A stretch of DNA of 60,000 nt, from NCBI RefSeq assembly GCF_910592395.1, contig NC_088312.1, positions 20,531,292 to 20,591,291 of the forward strand, written 5' to 3'. A program made the translations under genes and the position numbers. Source of the DNA: Lineus longissimus. Its lineage: Eukaryota; Nemertea; Pilidiophora; Heteronemertea; Lineidae. Positions within the stretch are counted from its first letter, which is position 1. Every line of letters begins with the position of its first letter. The notes beneath the pieces are model-generated. The model saw nothing but the letters and a program-made list of their open reading frames with translations. It searched no databases and had not been told where the DNA came from. Below, in pieces: positions 56,431 to 60,000 of this stretch.

Positions 56431-56494
56431 GGAGTTCGAAACCACGACCTTTGGATTGAGAGTCAGACACCTATACAGTACGGCACCGCTCTCC
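56431..56494 (-). mobile_element. tRNA-derived SINE head
   Basis: On the minus strand GGAGAGCGGTGCCGTACTGT, then ATAGGTGTCTGACTCTCAAT, then CCAAAGGTCGTGGTTTCGAA and CTCC. The CTGACTCTCAATCCAAAGG part looks like an anticodon arm and GGTTTCGAACTCC like a B box with one extra T. The acceptor stem cannot pair, so this is a SINE head or tRNA pseudogene and not a working tRNA. The following GATCGCCGC...GTGTGGGC may be its body. Confidence 0.6.
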
Positions 56495-58026
56495 ATTTTA
56501 TGACATGTAGTTAGCAGAAGAGAATCTAGATTTATTGTGAAAATGGTTCTGACCGAGTATTACTAGTTTGTATGGTTGACAAATTCGTTCTGACGATATG
56601 TAATTCTTTGATCAATGTTATCGCCTTCTTCATTGATGGCGGCCAATAAACCGTAAAATGATGTTCACTCATCCTACTACTGAACGCATTTGAAAGAAAA
56701 TCACTAGCTTACGCTGGTGGTGTGTTAGTGTGAGACGTTGGGGCAGTCGGATTTGTATCAGAAGCGGGAAATATAAGTCCCTATCATACAATTCATGCTT
56801 GAAGAACCTTACTAACCAGATGAGCACACCATTTTTTTGTTGGATGATTCCAAAAACACTGACATTTTTTCCAACATTATTCGAAAAAGATCCTTTCCCT
56901 GGGCAGGCCAGCTCGGCAAGTTGGAAGGTCTTCTGATTCTCGGCAAGCTAAGCAATCGATTCATCTCCATGAGGTGTTCCGTTAATGATAACAGCAGCAG
57001 CAGATAACTTGACCCAAGTTACGCAGCTCAACATTGCGGAATATCGAAACCACTCGATGTAACACTATCGTTGCATCTTCTATTGTCTGTATAACGATAA
57101 AAGGAACTAAAGGAACATTGTCCTTTTCCAGTTTTTAATGCCGCAATGCCCCTTATTTCGTCCGGCAGCATATCAGGCAATGAACCAATCCTCTTGTACT
57201 CTTGGCTTTCATCTTACAATAAACGATCGTCTGCTCAGTCATAATATATCATCTTTAGATGCAGAAAATAAGAGAACCGACCATGTATCTTTTATAGTAA
57301 TAATCGTCATTATATTTGCATAAGTGCTTATTAGTGGTGGCGTAGCGTCCACTGGAAGGAGCAATATACGCTACAGCTCCTCGAGTTCAGTGGGCTAGTA
57401 CTAAAAAAGATGCGGGCTTTCGCTTCACTTATGTATCGAGATAAATCGAGCAATTTTGAATCATTTGAGGTCGGAAAGCGAGTATGATATGATATTAAGT
57501 TAGTACACCTCGCTTCAAAAACCGATATCATACTATAAAGTTACTATAGTGCGGCTCGGGAACTATGCCACTCTAATATTTTTACCCGAGATGACTGATC
57601 TTAAACATTCAACAACCTCATGGGACTTGATGAAACCCCAAAGATATAAGCAATATATCATCACTGAAACCATCAAGCTTCTTTGAAACAAAAAGCAAAC
57701 GAACTAAAACGACTAGCAAATTTGTTCACTCGGATGCAACTCGAATTGTAATCCTCTAACAAGATTATAATTTTTCTTCCGCGTAACCAATTGAAGTCAA
57801 AGACTTTACTAATTAGATAATGAGTCATTGCGCTGTCGCAACACGCTTTTTGGCATTTCGCGTAATTTCCTTTTTCGGTTTTATAAATTTTGATATTGAC
57901 GCCGAAGGGGCACTAGATTGAATTCGCTTTCACCCGGGCTGTAGCCGAGTTCAGTGAGTTCAAGGCTGATGCCCAAGTGTCGTTCTCGTGCTACATGTAT
58001 ATGTAAGAACCCGAACTCCAATATTA
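56495..58026. other. No supported feature
   Basis: AT-rich unique sequence. A small inverted pair (AGTATGATAT near 57481, ATATCATACT near 57526) is present. Frames up to 68 codons have no signature. Confidence 0.45.
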
Positions 58027-58236
58027 CATTACTTATTTTACCCCTAACCTCCCAGTTAAAAGATTTCAGGCCTAGCCCAATACACGGTCTATTGTCTTTA
58101 AACAAAGCCCACTCGCACCTAGGCCTAAATTCCCGTTGTTCTACTGTCTTATCAAAGGGTTATCAGGGTAAATCTTGATAACATCGACGACCATCGGGGC
58201 GAAAGGCCTAAACGGGCAGGTGGAAATAAACATAAC
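58027..58236 (+). mobile_element. Fam-A MITE, copy 6 (reference copy)
   Basis: Starts CATTACTTATTTTACCCC and ends TGGAAATAAACATAAC, an imperfect inversion. In order it holds CAGTTAAAAGATTTCAGGCC, AGCCCAATACACGGTCTATT, CTTTAAACAAAGCCCACTCG, CACCTAGGCCTAAATTCCCG, TTGTTCTACTGTCTTATCAA, AGGGTTATCAGGGTAAATC and TTGATAACATCGAC. The family has ~210-240 bp elements, CATTACG-type TIRs of about 17 bp, and no coding capacity. It occurs at 21.3, 23.3 (fragment), 33.8, 50.1, 56.1 and 58.0 kb, in both orientations. TSDs are not clear; none of the common TA/TTA/TTAA signatures is shared by all copies. Confidence 0.88.
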
Positions 58237-60000
58237 ATAGGCAACAACAAGAACAACAAAATTAGGAACTTCTGGTTGTTTGCTTCTCTAAAGAAGCCAT
58301 CGGGGCCCAAAGAAATCATTTTCAAGCAAACTTTGTTTTGTCGAATCAAAGATTCTGACTTTTTTCATCACGAAAACTTATTGAGTCAACCTAAAAAACA
58401 CTGACACGCAACATGCTCTGGTTGCTTTAAAGGGGGAACTAAAATAATGGCCAAGGGTCTCAAATTGGCGGTCTCCAGTAACCAATATCCATAGTGAGGT
58501 ATACTGTAACTGGATCTAATTTTATGGATTATGTAGAGCCTCGTTTTTGACACAGAGGTGAGACATCCATAACCTCTTGGGTTGGTACAAAATATCATAT
58601 GTCGAAAGCAGATTTTCGGTTTTGCCACATAGATTTGGGTGAGACAACCATACCTTTCGGCCTGGTGTAAAGTATCGAAGGCAGATTTCCGGGGTATTGT
58701 GCCTATTTCAAGTTTGGGGTGTCTTAGAACAGAAATTTCTACCGAGTCGGTTTTGGTATACCCTCTCGTGGTTTGGTGCTACAATCAATACCACCAGTTT
58801 CGTATCAATTGCTTAAATATTAGAATACTCCCTCGTCTACTTCTTATAAGAATTTGATTTCAAAGGAAGAAAAACAGAAATCACAAAATGAATATTGATT
58901 ACTCTTCCGGAATCAGAATAGAAATGCCTCAAAGGTCGGAATCTATGACGTCTCTTCTTTCATTTGATATCAACATGTCAGCCGATATCAAACGATAAGT
59001 CAGAGAAGATGCAGTATTTGACATATTGTATGCAAGTATTGACACTTTGTGGCATACTGGGGCTGTGATTTTGCGATAGAAGCCTCATACAGCGTGTATA
59101 AACAAAAATGACCCATCTTAAAATCTTTTTGAAATTATAGACACTCCACGAAGTGATAAAGTAATGGTTTTGACCCATTGATAAAACCAGACTGTAAAAA
59201 ACAGTACACGACAGACTGTTTTTTGTTTCTGTTAGTGTTTCAGTTGTTGTTCCATCAAATTCTTTTCAAGAAGAAAGCATTCTTTAATTGGAACAGTCAC
59301 GAAAATCAGCGGTTTACAGTGTTTTTTAATGGGAATTTGTACATAAAATCCAAAAGGCGAATAATGGTCTCCTCGAGCTATTCACATTTCGAAGCCCATC
59401 CTCATGTCAGTTCAAATTGCAAGGTATAGAAAATCGTGATCAGATCAAACGTGTGATTATGCGTTATCATAAGTATAAGGCGTAAATATAATAGATTTTC
59501 CTGTTGTGATATTGGAAACTAGGATTGCTTGAAGCGGATGTTAAATATTAAATGCTCTTGTAAACATTGTTTGTTGTCTTTGAGACTGAACAGTGGTTTG
59601 AAAAAGTACTTTGAAAAAGTGATTGTTATACTCATAAGGTCTCTGCTTATTGTAAACAAACAATTTTTATTGCAAAGCCGGAAGAAATTTGATAGTGTCC
59701 AACAATAAAGATCGTGTCATTTTTTAGTTTCACGATTTACAAGAATAAAGAAGTGGTTTACGATAACTTTACATAAAAAAAGATATATCAGCCTCATTTA
59801 TTTTGTTTATGTTCTTCGTCACTTTTACCCTTTGTTTTGCTTTGCAGACTATATCAAGCTTTACCTGGATATGTTGATCGTTACACGATATGTCATATAG
59901 ATAACAACAAGAAATTATTGTAGTGAAAAAATTTACATCAAAAAGATTTATTTGTACCTGGCGTTTCTGTACAAAACTGATGTAAAGACATTAACTGGTC
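58237..60000. other. No supported feature to the window end
   Basis: AT-rich unique sequence on both strands. Open frames up to about 83 codons (for example 59178-59429 plus) have no domain, and I see no repeats shared with the rest of the window. Confidence 0.5.

Overview
This window looks like AT-rich nuclear DNA from an animal, most likely a marine invertebrate. The evidence is indirect. There are no dense bacterial-type genes, operons or Shine-Dalgarno sites. Splice-like signals are present, along with miniature inverted-repeat transposons with target-site duplications, tRNA-like SINE heads, and a retroposon tail of the AAGCGCTTTGAG...GCGCTATATAAA plus (ATT)n type. The recurrent TAGGCCTA-like words and tRNA-like SINE heads faintly suggest an echinoderm or another deuterostome, but this is a guess. 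I recognise no complete host protein-coding gene. The window reads as intergenic or intronic sequence full of decayed mobile DNA.

Layout. 1-224: a 28-bp minisatellite cut by the window edge. 3.6-4.3 kb: an inverted-repeat element built of ~150-bp units. 5.3 and 9.4 kb: two copies of a 160-bp GC-rich repeat (Fam-C). 8.6 kb: a TIR element with a 7-8 bp target-site duplication (TSD). 9.6 and 54.3 kb: two copies of a second MITE family (Fam-B). 11.9-12.4 kb: a module bounded by two copies of the same palindrome, with a hairpin, CCAAT/TATA-like signals and a small minus-strand ORF. 15.6-16.4 kb: a possible first exon followed by the longest open frame (199 codons). 21.4, 23.3, 33.9, 50.1, 56.1 and 58.0 kb: six copies of one MITE family (Fam-A, CATTAC termini). 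23.4-24.0 kb: a decayed coding-like stretch interrupted only by TGA. 25.7 kb: a 140-bp near-perfect palindrome. 31.4-32.5 kb: two degenerate tandem arrays. 39.8-40.8 kb: a 964-bp element with ~190-bp TIRs and a 4-bp TSD. 48.1-48.7 kb: a 610-bp PIF/Harbinger deletion derivative with TTA TSD and a recognisable transposase N-terminus. 51.5 and 56.4 kb: tRNA-like SINE heads. 52.2-52.4 kb: two successive hairpins with different stems but an identical 20-nt loop. 54.0 and 55.4 kb: retroposon 3' ends.

The exon-like segments with reasonable splice signals lie at 15660-15752 (+), 29939-29953 (+, micro-exon), 31156-31449 (+), 38998-39174 (-), 44912-45123 (-), 47206-47316 (-), 49189-49267 (-) and 50788-50847 (+). 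None has a recognised domain, and several may be chance. The minus-strand candidates cluster between 39 and 49 kb, which is where I would look first for a real gene. The strongest calls in the window are the mobile elements, because their termini and TSDs can be read directly.
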